From positions 131,908,468-131,972,467 of the forward strand of contig OZ018328.1 of NCBI GenBank assembly GCA_963969495.1: a DNA stretch of 64,000 nucleotides, written 5' to 3'. The DNA comes from Ceratothoa steindachneri. Its lineage: Eukaryota > Arthropoda > Malacostraca > Isopoda > Cymothoidae. Below are positions 36,001 through 49,681 of this stretch, in pieces (the stretch's first letter is position 1; each line of letters begins with the position of its first letter). Under the pieces are notes generated by a model, which was given only the letters and a program-made list of their open reading frames with translations, was not told the DNA's origin and did not search any database. Position numbers and translations under genes: made by a program.

Positions 36001-37099
36001 TGGGTGACGCATGAGGGTGGAAGAAGAAATATGGAAGGGTGGGACGAGGAATACCATCATAAAGGGGAGGAATGTTACACCACGTCGACTATGGGTCTCC
36101 ATAGTTCTAGTGGAGATGTTGTGGAGGGTGTTTGTGTTGGAAGAGTTGTTTCGGCAGTTTTGTGCAGTTAGCGAATTAGTGGTCTGTTTTGAACTTGATC
36201 CACTATGGCTATAATTAAACTGAAGTAGTATTTATAAGTTTAGAACTTAGTACTTGTGACTGCTTACGTATTTTTTCTGACTATTTAGTATTATTTGAGA
36301 CAAAAGATTTGGCCCCTTTTTACACGTAATTCGTAATTGAAAAAGAATGAAATAGAAAAAGACAAAAAAAGACCAAAAACAAGGCATGCCAAGGAGTAAA
36401 AAAATCAGGAAAGAATATTATTTTTATATGAGGGATGTTTAAAAAAAAGCAAAAACAGCCGTTTAAAGGTATGGATTTGAAGGCATCCTATTAGGTTTAA
36501 ACTGAAATACGCCTTTTCGGCTTCCGCACCAAATTCGATAAATACTTTTGAAAATTTCCCCCCTCCCTGTTTGCATTAATCTGTTTTGTTAACACTGCTG
36601 ACCCCCCTCCCCCCCTTTTCTTAAATACTTTTCTCCGCCCTTTTCCTTCCCAGTGTATGTTTTTGCTCCCAGACCAAGTTAATAGTTCTCTCGTCCCTTT
36701 AAACCAACTTACTGAAGCTCAAAGATCCATTTTACGCCAATAGTGAATTCCGTCATTGCATTTTGGCAAAGCCCTCGGAAGGAGACCGAGGACGGACACG
36801 TCAGGGAAATATATTCAGCTGGTTCTTTCATCTCAATCCTTCCACAAGGGCTCTTCGTTTAAGAACGGGGTTGAGTCTAGGAGATTCTTTCCTTTTGACT
36901 TCTCAGGTATTCAGGCTATGAATCTCTTAAAGATCTTCACTTTCCAAAACTTCACCGCTTTCTTTAAGAAACCCCTGATAGTATTCCGCTTATATTTAAA
37001 TAGAACAGGTCTCATTCTAGGGGCAATGACTCCTGTCGCACAAAGCCCTCGAATATAGAGTACTTGATAAATGTTTTAGGAGAGGTAAACTTTGTGGTT
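33041..37099. other. Unassigned; includes a 13-bp hairpin and a 194-codon orphan frame
   Basis: No family was recognised across 4 kb. The minus-strand open frame at 35518-36102 (194 codons) is the longest in this stretch, but it is Leu/Ser/Pro-rich, overlaps a 99-codon frame on the other strand and has no motif I know. It is probably chance in a less AT-rich block. The hairpin is listed separately. Confidence 0.4.
33823..33856. repeat. Perfect 13-bp hairpin
   Basis: TAAAGCTCCACCC and GGGTGGAGCTTTA are perfect inverted arms around the 8-base loop TTCGAAGT. It is not the histone 3' stem-loop. Its function is unknown; it may be the tip of a small palindromic transposon. Confidence 0.8.
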
Positions 37100-37680
37100 C
37101 CTAAGCTTTATTTCTTCATAATTATTTAAGTATACGGTTTGCAAATTTTGTGGTTATCTTGCAGGATAATCAAGTTGATATCTCATATCTCTACGTTTTA
37201 GGACCTCTTCCGTATCAAAGATGAAGTGAATGACTTCTGGGATTTTGTTCTGGTTGAATATAAACTTCAAGAGCAAATCCTGAACGAGGATTCGCCATTC
37301 TTGGTTTAATAACGGCAGGAGTTTATCGTTATTTGCGTAGTTCTTTTTATCCCGTTTGCTTGAAGATTACCCACAGGTTCTCAATCTAATTAAGATCCAG
37401 GGGGCTTCCAGTCCATGAACCCATATATGTGGCGGTGGTGGTATCCGAACCTTTTCGTTACTCGTTTCCTATGACACCTGACTCTGTATGATGTTGGACA
37501 ATGCATTGATCACTATTAAGATGCTTATAAATCGTTCCTAGAAGTTTCTGTTCCCAATTTTTGTGCATATTGTTGTACTTATGATGAAATTTGTAGCTGT
37601 TAAAACTTTTGCCTAGGACTGTACTACTCATTTCCAAACTTGGAAATATTAGCAAACATCTTTGCATATAATTTATTTTA
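37100..37680 (-). pseudogene. Tc1-type transposase remnant
   Basis: Minus strand. KLLGTIYKHLNSDQCIVQHH (about 37545-37485) corresponds to the block before the second catalytic Asp, whose QDG is changed to QHH. WTGSPLDLN-IENLWVIFK (about 37418-37360) is the third-Asp box, with one codon turned into TAA. The C-terminal region continues with NNDKLLPLLNQEWRIL and IFDTEEVLKRRDMRYQ (to about 37180). Frameshifts separate the parts and the N-terminal DNA-binding domain is missing. The strand is opposite to the Tc1 relic at 30.5 kb. Confidence 0.7.
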
Positions 37681-39839
37681 AAAACTTATTAATTCAGAGG
37701 AAAATGGGAAGTATTATTTGATATTGTGCATGCAAATATTCCAGTCTAGAAAGAAATTTGCATAATAGTCCAGCTTTGCCTCTTCTCCCGTCGTCCTTGT
37801 CCCCTATAGAAGAACTTTTTGCATTAAAACTAAAGACTCGAATGAATTTCAGTTCGAAACTCATGTCCTTAATAGCAGAACCCTCTCCTTTTGTCTACCC
37901 TAAACCTTTACTCCAATTCTTCCTAGCGCATATTCTCGGTCACAGTGCCACGTCTTAGCTTTGACTCTCAAAGGATCCACGTATTGTGTTAAACAGCGTT
38001 CGAAACGAAACTAAATGCTAATAAGCTGACTTTCATATGGCGTTTATTTAAATAGTTGTCACCGTTGTGTAGATCAGTTTTACGGACGCTCTCGGTAGAT
38101 AGAGGAAATCTGGAGAACATGTGTCGCTTCTTTTCTCCGCTTGATCTAATATCCGGGGAAATTGCCTCGTCTAATGCTATGATTACTATGCATTAATTTA
38201 ATTTGAAAATGTTGCTTACACTTATTTGGAATTTAATACTATATAAGTCTCTTTTTTGCAAGAACTTCATGAATATATATAGGCTCATTTGTTATTTAAA
38301 TATTTACAATTATGTTTGCGCGTAAATGAATGTATTATACGTTTGTCTATGCATGAGTAAGTTTTTTTGTGTATATATGAAGATACGTGTGTAATGAGAC
38401 TTCAATGTATGCTAAATTTGTGTGAGAGAAAGAAAGATTTTGTTTGAATTGGATTTAGTTAAGCCTGTTAACGCTATAAGAGCTAATAAGCGAGGGAGCG
38501 TATTTGCTAGTTGCAAGGTAAACATTTATACTATGTGCGCCACATTCTAATGCAATATGTCCATGTATGTAAGCAGTGTGTCATTCTGTTTGTAGCCCCT
38601 TGTCACATTTGGCACGCGTGCCCAATTTGGCTACTCATGATTTATTTAATAGAAATCAAATTATACAAAAATGCATAAAATTAGGGAAATTCATTACACT
38701 AGAAATATATATAAATAATCTAGTTGCATAGATCCATCTACGGTTGTAAAAATTAAGATTGACGCAGATACTAATCCACTAATGTAGTAGACAATAAATT
38801 TGGTGAATATCCCACGAATGAGTTTAACACTTATCAATTGACTGCTCTTGTGGATTTAGGCTCTTTCACTGTCCTTGGTTAGGTCGATGATCTTCAATGA
38901 GAGCAAAACAATGGTGATACCAAAACTGTGAAATAACACCCCATGCAAATTGACGACGGCAGAATTCAGATAGCAAAGGAGTGCAATGGAGAGATCATCA
39001 GTAATAAACAATGACTATGCATTTCAACATTTTCTATGGTAGCAGAAAGAAAGCCTACAATGGAGCAGAGATGTTGTGTCGTAGAAAACATCGTCAAGAG
39101 AAATTGTATTGAGATAAGTGTACAGACAGACACCAGTGACGAATCGAGTCTACACTGTTTCGTGGAGATCGTCGTTTCTGAGCGTGGAAAAACAAGACAT
39201 GGTGACGCTTGTCAACAAACAATGAGAGACATGTAAGTCAGAACTGCTCTGAGCTTAAGAAAAACAAACTTCCTTGTGAGTTGCATACTATTAACGTAAA
39301 CAAACTTCGCATCGAGGACGAAGAAAGGGCCATACATAAAGAAGCGATCAATTATCTCGATCTTCGCCTTCACATATCGAGTTGCGAAAATTCTATCCTC
39401 TTTCGTTCGGACCTCAGTACTCGTGGCACTGGATCTAATCAAAGGGAAATGTTTACTTCATTGGGAGGGAGGAAAGGTCAAAGAACAAATTAGCCTTGCA
39501 GGAGAAATAAATTTAAAAGGACAAAAACTAATGCCGGCAACCTCCAAGCCTGTTATCCTAAGGAGTAAATTGGTCATAATTCTTCCCTGCTGTTGAATTT
39601 GTACCAAAAAGGCACTTAATATTTAATGAGCTTGCATCGATAATATATAATATACATATTCTAATATAGTATCGTGTTACACTCTTAAGGAATTATGTAT
39701 GAAGTTCAGGGGTTCGAACTCCGATCGAAGCAAATGATTGCAATAAAATCATAACTTTGGTAGCAAAGGTAGTAAGATAAGGATAATATCCGCATTTGAA
39801 AACACTTTTAAAATCATTTTACATAGTAAAATTTAAATA
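37681..39839. other. Unassigned; weak protease-like motif
   Basis: LTALVDLGSFTVLG at about 38841-38880 (plus) resembles a retroelement aspartic protease with DTG changed to DLG, and open frames follow at 39036-39493. The evidence is too thin to call a retroelement. Confidence 0.3.
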
Positions 39840-40171
39840 GGTAAACCAGGCAATGGCTTCGCCAACCCCAATACGGGGGGATCTTGCGCTTCGCTTCTAG
39901 GATTAAAATTTAAAATCTAAAAAAAAAGCAGCCATGGTTAAATTTTTAGAATTTTTTTGAACTTCATCATTTGTAATTCTTCGGGTTTTAAAAAATTCAC
40001 AAAATTTCGATACTTATATTTATTTCTGAACTTCACCATTTTGTTTTTTGATATTATAAAAGAATTATTAGAAATAACTTTGATAAAAAAACATAAGTCA
40101 TAATCAAACTAAGATGAAATTATTATTCAAATACTCAAAAAAATCCCCTTCTCAAATTATAGAGTTAGTGA
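39840..40171 (-). mobile_element. Second copy of the fold-back family
   Basis: This matches the reverse complement of 3045-3462. It starts GTAAACCAGGCAATGGCTT, continues through GATTAAAATTTAAAATCT and ACTTCATCATTTGTAATTCT, and ends ATTATAGAGTTAGTGAT. It lacks the segment equivalent to 3256-3385. It carries about 35 extra bases at 39865-39900 with a GCGCTTCGC motif. No inverted partner arm is present, so it is a single-sided copy. Confidence 0.75.
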
Positions 40172-40189
40172 TTAAATACTGATATTTTG

Positions 40190-40380
40190 CTTATATCTAC
40201 TTTTTACTCACATACCCATCTATCTAGTAGTTTACCCATCTACTGATCTATCTGATATAAATCTATCGACTCACCCACTTCTTTACTTGTTTATTTTCAT
40301 ATCTACTCAGCTAGCTTTCTAGTAATCTGCATTATCTACTCAGCTATTTATTACTGTCTCTATCTTTCATTCTGTGGACC
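40190..40380. repeat. Degenerate ATCTAC-rich low-complexity tract
   Basis: Repeated ATCTACT, ATCTATC and TACTCA words without a strict period. Composition resembles the minisatellite at 42.15 kb, but I could not align units. Confidence 0.4.
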
Positions 40381-40680
40381 TATGCGTCGGTATTACCAGG
40401 CAGCTGGAAAACTACTCTAAAGTTGCATATTTCTCCACACACGTTTACGCTTGAAATACGGGAGGGCTAAAGGTTTGTTGACAAGGAGGAAAAATTGTTT
40501 TCCTTATTTATCTAGATAAAGTTAAAATGGATAACAAAAGTTAACTACTTTAAAAACTTAGTTAATTATTTTGCTTTGAAATAAACTTTAAGTAATTGAC
40601 TTTCAAACCAAGCTATCAAGTTTGCTAAAGTCATTATTCCTCCTCGGAACTTAAAAAAAATTTTGCATTACTATTTTTCG

Positions 40681-40682
<2 letters not shown>

Positions 40683-40721
<39 letters not shown>
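40683..40721. repeat. (TA)n microsatellite
   Basis: About 39 bp of pure TA. Confidence 0.95.
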
Positions 40722-40722
<1 letters not shown>

Positions 40723-41620
40723 CCCCGGACCTCGTAGCCTCTAACGTGTGGCTAAAATTAGCGCTTTCATGAGACACTGGACAAAACTAACATAATGTAT
40801 AAATACACGTAGCGAAAGTGTTCAAGTTCTTACCTTTGAATATCTATGTTCTTTACTTACCTTTTTCTTGACTTAATTAAGTTTATTCATCGTTTCCACT
40901 TATTCACGGAAGATGGGGGTCAATTCGCCTTACATTCGGGTCATAATTCCAAAACCCAAATTACCGGAAAGCTCAAATTCTGCAAAGTCGAAATTTCCCC
41001 AATTTCAAAATCTCGAAATCTCTAAAGTTCTACAACACCCAAGTCCCCACCATAACCTGATCCTGGATTTTGTGGATTTACCTTTTTGGTATTGGGGTGT
41101 TTACTGTTTAGGATTTGGAATTTCGGGTTATTGACCAGCTCCAATACATCTACCCCTCTTTGATTCTTTGTACACTGAGTGAACTTTCATCTTGTGTTAC
41201 ACCGATTTCCTCTCTTTTGGCCAATTAAAAATATATGACCATCGGACTCATCACTGCTATAAATTGGTTTGATCACGAAAACGCGACCACCGACCAATGA
41301 ACGTGTAATTTTAAGGATCGGAAAGAAACTTTAAGACTCCATTATTGTTACCATTTATTACTAATGTTGGATTGTTATTTTATTTTAAAAATCTACATTG
41401 TTTTAACTGATAGACAAGTGGCTATCGACAAAGCGCATATTCAATTAATTAAGCTGTATCCAATAAGCGTGAAGGACAAAGTGTCGAACGGACAACTGCC
41501 AAATGGCATAACTGTCAAGAGGGCATACTTGGGAACAGGAGATTTACCATAAAATATTCAATACTCGTTACTGACTCCATTTTTTTATCCACAAATCTAG
41601 CCAAAGTAAAGTTTAGCTCG
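40722..41620. other. Unassigned sequence
   Basis: A 73-codon frame (40913-41134) sits in a CCAAAATTCC-like quasi-repetitive block. No gene was recognised. Confidence 0.4.
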
Positions 41621-41639
41621 TGCTTGCTGTTAGGTAGCG

Positions 41640-42100
41640 CCAGTCGTCCCTTGTGGAAGAGATCCCCAACCAGATAATGAAATGCAAATAAAGATCAGTA
41701 TGACACTCGCCAGGGAGCCCAAAGGCACCAAGAGCAAGTCAGGGGCAAAGGTATTCGGGTATCATTGCGTTTTGCCATTAACCAGCGATGCTTAAATACT
41801 TCGGAATCTCATATAGGGGGTTATTCGTTCCGCATCATGGGTAAGTGGATATATGTGTGTCCTCATATAGGACAATATTACCACATCGCCAGAGTTCTTC
41901 GACAAAGGAGAAAGTGAGTATGTTGCGCTGTGGAGGCGGGGAAGAAAAGGATAACGGTGTTTGATTGGATCTGTGCATGATGAAAGGGGTGACAAGGTAA
42001 TAACGCTGCTGAAAGTTTGTGTCTGCATCGCTAAGATCGAATCCCGGTGACGACGTCAGAAATCTCAAGCTGAAGCCACTTGGCTCGCGAGAACTGTGTT
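41640..42100 (-). mobile_element. tRNA-derived SINE, copy 1 of 3 (decayed head)
   Basis: Minus orientation. The head (about 42100-42035) reads TTCTCGCGAGCCAAGTGG as an A-box region and GGGATTCGATCTTAGC as a decayed B box. The body shares blocks with the copy at 46.6-47.16 kb: GCTGCTGAAAGTTTGTGTC, CTCATATAGGACA and AAAGATCAGTATGACACTCG all have counterparts there. The sequence is described on the plus strand, so the tRNA-like head is at the high-coordinate end. Confidence 0.6.
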
Positions 42101-42149
42101 TGTAGTTTTCGCTGCATTTTTAAAGCTTTTCTCGATACTTTTCTCTGCA

Positions 42150-43920
42150 CATTATATCTTCAACACCCTTACTATTTGTCAACTTGTTATTTTTCTACTA
42201 GTTAATTTATCTACTTTTTAATTTGTCTGCTCTTTAATTTATCTACTTACTAAGTCGGCTTCTCGTCTAATTTTTACTCGTAAATTTGTTTACTCGTTAA
42301 TTTGTCTGGTCATTAATTTGTATACTCGTTAATTTGTCTACTCAGTAATTTACCTAGTACTTAATTTATCTACTCTTTAATTTTCTACTCGTGATTTTTT
42401 TACTCGTTAGTATGTCTACTCGTTAATTTGTCTAATAGTTAATTTGTCTACTAATGAATCTTCTTACTTGTTAATTTGGCTAATTGTTAATTTCTCTACT
42501 ACTTAATTTATCTACTGTTTATTTTGTCTACTATTCAATTGATATACTCGTTAACTTGTCTACAAGATTTCTCTACTTGTTAATTTCTCTACTCTTTCAT
42601 TTCTCTACTCGTCAATTTGTCTACTCTTTAATTTGTATAATTGTAAATTTATCTAATCATTAAATTATCTACACGTTAAAAGGTCATTTCGTTAATTTGT
42701 GTCTTTGTTAATTTTTCTACTCTTTAATTTGCCTACTTGTTAATTTATCTAATCATTAAATTATTTACACGTTAAAAGGTCATTTAGTTAATTTGTGTCC
42801 TCGTTAATTTGTCTAATCGTTAATTTGTCCACTTGTTAATTTGCATACTCGTTATTTGTATCCTACTTAATTTATCTACTTTTTAAGTTGTCTACTTTTT
42901 AACATGTATATCCCCTAAATTAACTATTCGCTAATTTGTCTACTCGTTAATTTTTCTATTCGTAAATTTGAATACTCGTTATTTTGTCTACTTGTTAATT
43001 TGTCTACTTTTAATTTTATCTACTCGTTAAGTTGTCTTCTCGTCAATTTGTGTACTGCTTAATTTATCTATTTATTAATTTCTCTACTCATTAATTTGTA
43101 TAATCGTTAATTATCTACGAGTAAATTTGCTTACTCGTTATTTTATCTCTTTATTAATTTGTATACTCGTTAATTTGTCCAAATGTTAATTTGCCGACTC
43201 GTTAAATTGTCTACTCTAGTCGTTAATTTGTATACTCTGTAATTTATCTATTACTTAATTTATCTACTCTTTAATTTGTCTACTCGTGATTTTTTTTACT
43301 CGTTAATTTGTCTAAAAGTTAATGTGTCTACTTATGAATTTGCTTATTTGTTAATTTGGCTAATCGTTAATTTGTCTACTACTTAATTTATCTACTTGTT
43401 AATTTCTCTACAAGTTAATTTTCCTACTCGATAATTGTCTACTCTTTAATTTTTATACTCGTGATTTATCTACTAGTTAATATATTTATCTCTAAATTAT
43501 CTCCAGGTTGATTTATCTACTAGTTAATTTGTCTACTCGTTACTTTGTCCACTTGTTAATTTTCATACTCGTTATTTGTCTACTATTTTATTTATCTACT
43601 TTTTATTTTGTCTACCTTTTATTTGATCTCTTGTCAAGTTCTCTACTCGTCAATTTTTCTGCTCATTAATTTGTTTACTCGTTAATTTTTCTAATCGTTA
43701 ATTTGCTTACTCGTTAATTTGTATGCTCATTAATTTGTACACTCGTTAACTTTCCTACTCGTTAATTTCTCTAATCGTTAATTTTCTACTTGTTAATTTT
43801 TCTACTAATTAATTTACCAACTCTCTAATTTGCATACTTGTTAATTTGTCCACAAGTTGATTTGTCTACTACCTAATTTATCGACTCTTTAATTTCTCTA
43901 CACGTTAATTGAAAACTTGT
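42150..43920. repeat. 16-bp-period minisatellite, about 110 units
   Basis: The unit is CTACTCGTTAATTTGT with many substitutions and small indels. Higher-order structure is visible: the block ATCTAATCATTAAATTAT..ACACGTTAAAAGGTCATTT occurs at 42651 and again at 42747, 96 bp (six units) apart. A longer block beginning CTAGTACTTAATTTATCTAC at 42354 recurs at 43248 (894 bp later), continuing through ACTCGTGATTTTT and TTGTTAATTTGGCTAA. The array therefore grew both by unit slippage and by larger duplications. It begins right after the SINE head at 42100. Confidence 0.92.
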
Positions 43921-44070
43921 TTAACTCTTCATGGTCCAGATTTTAACCCGGTATTACTCGAAGTCCATCCGTTTGGCGTTGCTCTTAAGGTCTATCGATT
44001 ATTACCTGTGTCACCGCATCCATGCGATGCAAAGAGCTTTGCCTTTTAAATCCAAAACATTTCGGTACTT

Positions 44071-44164
44071 GTTCTTTAAGGTGATCGATCTTCGAAGTAA
44101 TCGTTGCTGTTCTTCAAGGTGATCGATCTTCGAAGTCCACCTAATCGTTGCTGTTCTTCAAGGT
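44071..44164. repeat. Short tandem duplication, 38-44 bp unit
   Basis: GTTCTTTAAGGTGATCGATC starts at 44071, the same block starts at 44109 and a partial third at 44153. The second unit has 6 extra bases (CCACCT). Confidence 0.9.
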
Positions 44165-44729
44165 TCATTGAGTTTATTGTTTTACCATTCTCCAATGCCA
44201 GATTGACCAATGCCGGGCCTTTTCTCATTCCTCGAGTTGTCCAATGCTTCGTCTTTCTTAAAACATCTTATTATTTAGGTCTTTCTACACAATGTAAACA
44301 GATCATTTGAAATTGAAATTCCTTTTCTATTTTCCCGTAACAGAAAACTTTCGAAATTATATAATCGATTACAAAGGTATTTTAATTCCAATCTGAACAA
44401 CTCTACAGGAAAGCTTAAGTTCTTACGTTTGTTTGAGGATCTGGTCTAGTTATATAACAATACGCCCTATCAGTCCTTGTACTTAATGTTGAGAAGGTTT
44501 GTAATTGCCTTCTTTTTATCCTTAACCTTTTTCTATTTAGATTTCAATTTCGCTGCTCTTTCCTTTCATTTGTTTATCTCTCTTCCCATTTTTACTAGAG
44601 GGAAATACAATCGGTGGTTAAAATGTACCTTATTTTATCAATACAAAATAATGCAAAAGCGAAAATTGAAATGTATTACGATATTAAATATATACAAAAT
44701 GGGCCAATGTTTTCCCTAAATAGTAGTAG
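44165..44729. other. Unassigned sequence
   Basis: An 80-codon hydrophobic frame at 44477-44719 is probably chance in T-rich DNA. Confidence 0.4.
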
Positions 44730-45078
44730 TTCGCAAACCTGGGATAATGAAATAGACATATGACAATCGCTGTTGAGCCCGAGAGCACCGGTCCTTTGGA
44801 GAGAGGCGCCAGAAAGTATTGTTTTTAACACCGAACTGCGTTGCTCAGATGGATATAAATACCCATCGGCAGGATTCCATGGAACAAAGAGAGAGTGGGT
44901 GCGTGTGTTTTGTTGTGAAGACGGGAGAGGAACGAAAGCAGTTGTAATTGCGTGATGAGAAGTGTAAGATCTACCCAACCCACCACAGTGTCTGTTTGTG
45001 TCCGCTCTTGCCGGGATCGAACCAGGTATCGCGACGTTGGTAGACCAACGCGCTATCCACTCGGCTAGCGAGAGCTAT
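44730..45078 (-). mobile_element. tRNA-derived SINE, copy 2 of 3 (best-preserved head)
   Basis: Minus orientation with a well-kept tRNA-like head at 45075-45004 and a body running to about 44730. The far end (ATATGACAATCGCTGTTGAGCC, GAGAGCACC) matches the far end of copy 1 (ATGACACTCGCCAGGGAGCCC, AAGGCACC), so the three elements belong together. RNA polymerase III would start at the high-coordinate end. Confidence 0.7.
45004..45075 (-). other. tRNA-like SINE head with A and B boxes
   Basis: The 72-nt sequence begins GCTCTCGCTAGCCGAGTGG and ends GGTTCGATCCCGGCAAGAGC. The acceptor stem pairs at 6 of 7 positions. The A-box region is TAGCCGAGTGG and the B box GGTTCGATCCC is near consensus. The anticodon arm CGTTG-GTCTAC-CAACG has a 6-base loop, which a functional tRNA would not have, so I treat it as a SINE promoter and not a tRNA gene. 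Confidence 0.7.
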
Positions 45079-46639
45079 TAGGAATTAACATTATATTTTT
45101 TATTTTGATATTCGTCCCATCGACGCCGACTTTTATTAACCTGTAACACTTCCAGGTTTTCAGAACTTTTCAATAAACTTAGCTAGCGTCGTGTTACCTT
45201 CCATTGCAACCTTGCAACAGTTTCCTGATCCAGTTATATGTACCATTTCGATAGTTTCTTCTCTTTTCAAACGTAATTTAGAAATTTATGAGAAAAACAT
45301 AAGGCAAAATGTTAACATTTTCTATGCATGGGAAATTTTACATCACCCTGTATATTAAAAATATTGGGTAGAAGAGTAATTTAGAAAATACCTCTGCTAT
45401 TTATTTTTAGTATCTGCCTCTCCACAATTTGGTGAAGTGCGACTCAACACCCATGTTTATACGATGGAAATATTATGCAAATTTAGGACAAAATTAGTTG
45501 CAATTTGCTGCCACCATAAAATAAATAGTTGTTTATTCTCACCAGACAGATTCATAACTCTGATCCGGTGCCATCATGGCTTTATGAACAACACCTGATT
45601 AAAAAGATGACGCCCAAATGTCGGTCTTCTTAAGTGTGATTACCACCTAGAGTACCATCATAGGCAGGAGAAATGGAAGGTTCATTTGAGCCAGTGCCAT
45701 TTCGCTGGGTCTCTCAGTGCCATCATAATAAGCGGTCTTAAGAACCGCGGTTATAATGGCACTCCCATTTTCAGTACCGATGTTGAGATAGAAACCACCA
45801 TTCATTTGTGCAGTAATTAGGGAAAACGTAATTTGGTGTACAATTTAAGCATTTACGGTTTTAACAAAAGGGTGGTAAAAGCCGAATTTATACTTTGTTT
45901 AGTTTTATGAAAAACATGAGTAAGAATTTTGCATAACGTCGAATAATTAAATTATTCATCTTTATTTAAGACAGTTACGCGGGGGCCCAAATTTATTATA
46001 TCCCTCCTCCATTGTTATTTTGACTCTGCAATTAAATTAACTAAAATAAATAGGAATAACAACCCCCCCCCCCTGGGGTATATTTTCTGCCCGTTAACTA
46101 GTGCATGGTCGGCGAAATGTTCTAAAACGTTTTGGGTGAAAATGGTAAATTAGGGGAAGTGAAATTGTATAAAAAGGTAAGAGATTAAATGGAGGGTCTA
46201 GGGTGGGGGGTAGGGGTAGACTCCTCTCTAAACTTGAAAGTAAGAATTTGAACCTTTGTCAGAATCAAGATCGCCAAGACGCACATCCGTTGATTCGTCA
46301 TTCGACTCAATAAAGTGTAAAAAAATATATAAAATATATTCATCCTTTTCTTATTAAGGACAAAAAACTTAAATAATAGTTTTATATTTCTATGACATAT
46401 TTACAAGTTTATTTAACATTAAAATTCATTTAATGTGAGAATTTTCAAAAACACGACATATGTATGTGAAGTATCCAAGTGTCCTGATTATAGGGCGTTG
46501 GGCGTTAAGGGGTTAAGAAAGTTCTGTTATGCTTTTTATCTATTGAATGGTGGCTTAAATCTTCAATATTAAGTAAGCATGTTTTATATTCCAAGTTAAA
46601 CAAAGGTGTTCTCCTTTCCTAAACATTGCAGGTCAGGTT
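45079..46639. other. Unassigned; scattered GTGCCATCAT words
   Basis: GTGCCATCAT or close variants occur at about 45569, 45651, 45696 and 45716. A C-run lies at 46062-46074. No gene was recognised. Confidence 0.4.
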
Positions 46640-47160
46640 TTCCTACATCTGACCATTTATACATCCGTTATGTCATTTATCCCTCTGATCGTGGGCGAGA
46701 TACTACAACAGAAAATACACATAAAGATCAGAATGACAATCGTCCGTGAGGGATGCATTGGGTTTTGACACAAATCAGCGATCATAGACCCATTCGTTGT
46801 TCCGCGTCAGGAGTATCATTACCATCATAGGGGGCTGTGGTACTCCACGTTTGATTATGTGGATCTAAGTGACCTCGTAGGACATACTAGTATTTCATCG
46901 TCAGGGAGAGAGGAGAGAGTAGATGCGTTGTACTCTGACGACAGATAGGCAATGACTGTGGTGTTTTGAATGTCTCTGTTCGTGAAAATACACGTGGAGC
47001 TCCTTAACCCACGGGGGTGGATTTCATCGTATCCGCCAATGGGAGGTCGGCGTATAATGCCGCTGAAAGTTTTGTATCGGCGCTCGCTAGGAAAAACCCG
47101 GGACCTCGACGCTAGAAATCCAATGCTACAGTCAGTAGGGGAGCGAGAGCTCCATGATGT
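46640..47160 (-). mobile_element. tRNA-derived SINE, copy 3 of 3
   Basis: Minus orientation. The head region near 47155-47080 contains GAGCTCTCGCTCCCC and a decayed B box (GGTCCCGGGTTTTTCC). Shared body blocks with copy 1 are TAATGCCGCTGAAAGTTTTG, CTCGTAGGACATACTAG, TTCGTTGTTCCGCGTCA and AAAGATCAGAATGACAATCG. It is longer than copy 2, so internal length varies. Confidence 0.6.

Positions 47161-49681
<2,521 letters not shown>

Noticed and set aside
38795..39500. LTR retroelement protease and neighbouring frames
   Set aside because: Only one short DLGS-like motif was seen; no zinc knuckle or RT blocks around it.
42150..43920. CRISPR-like array
   Set aside because: The units are contiguous 16-mers without unique spacers, in eukaryotic repeat DNA; it is a minisatellite.
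45004..45075. Functional tRNA gene
   Set aside because: The anticodon loop has 6 bases and the D and T stems are imperfect, and the sequence is joined to a SINE body with related copies nearby.
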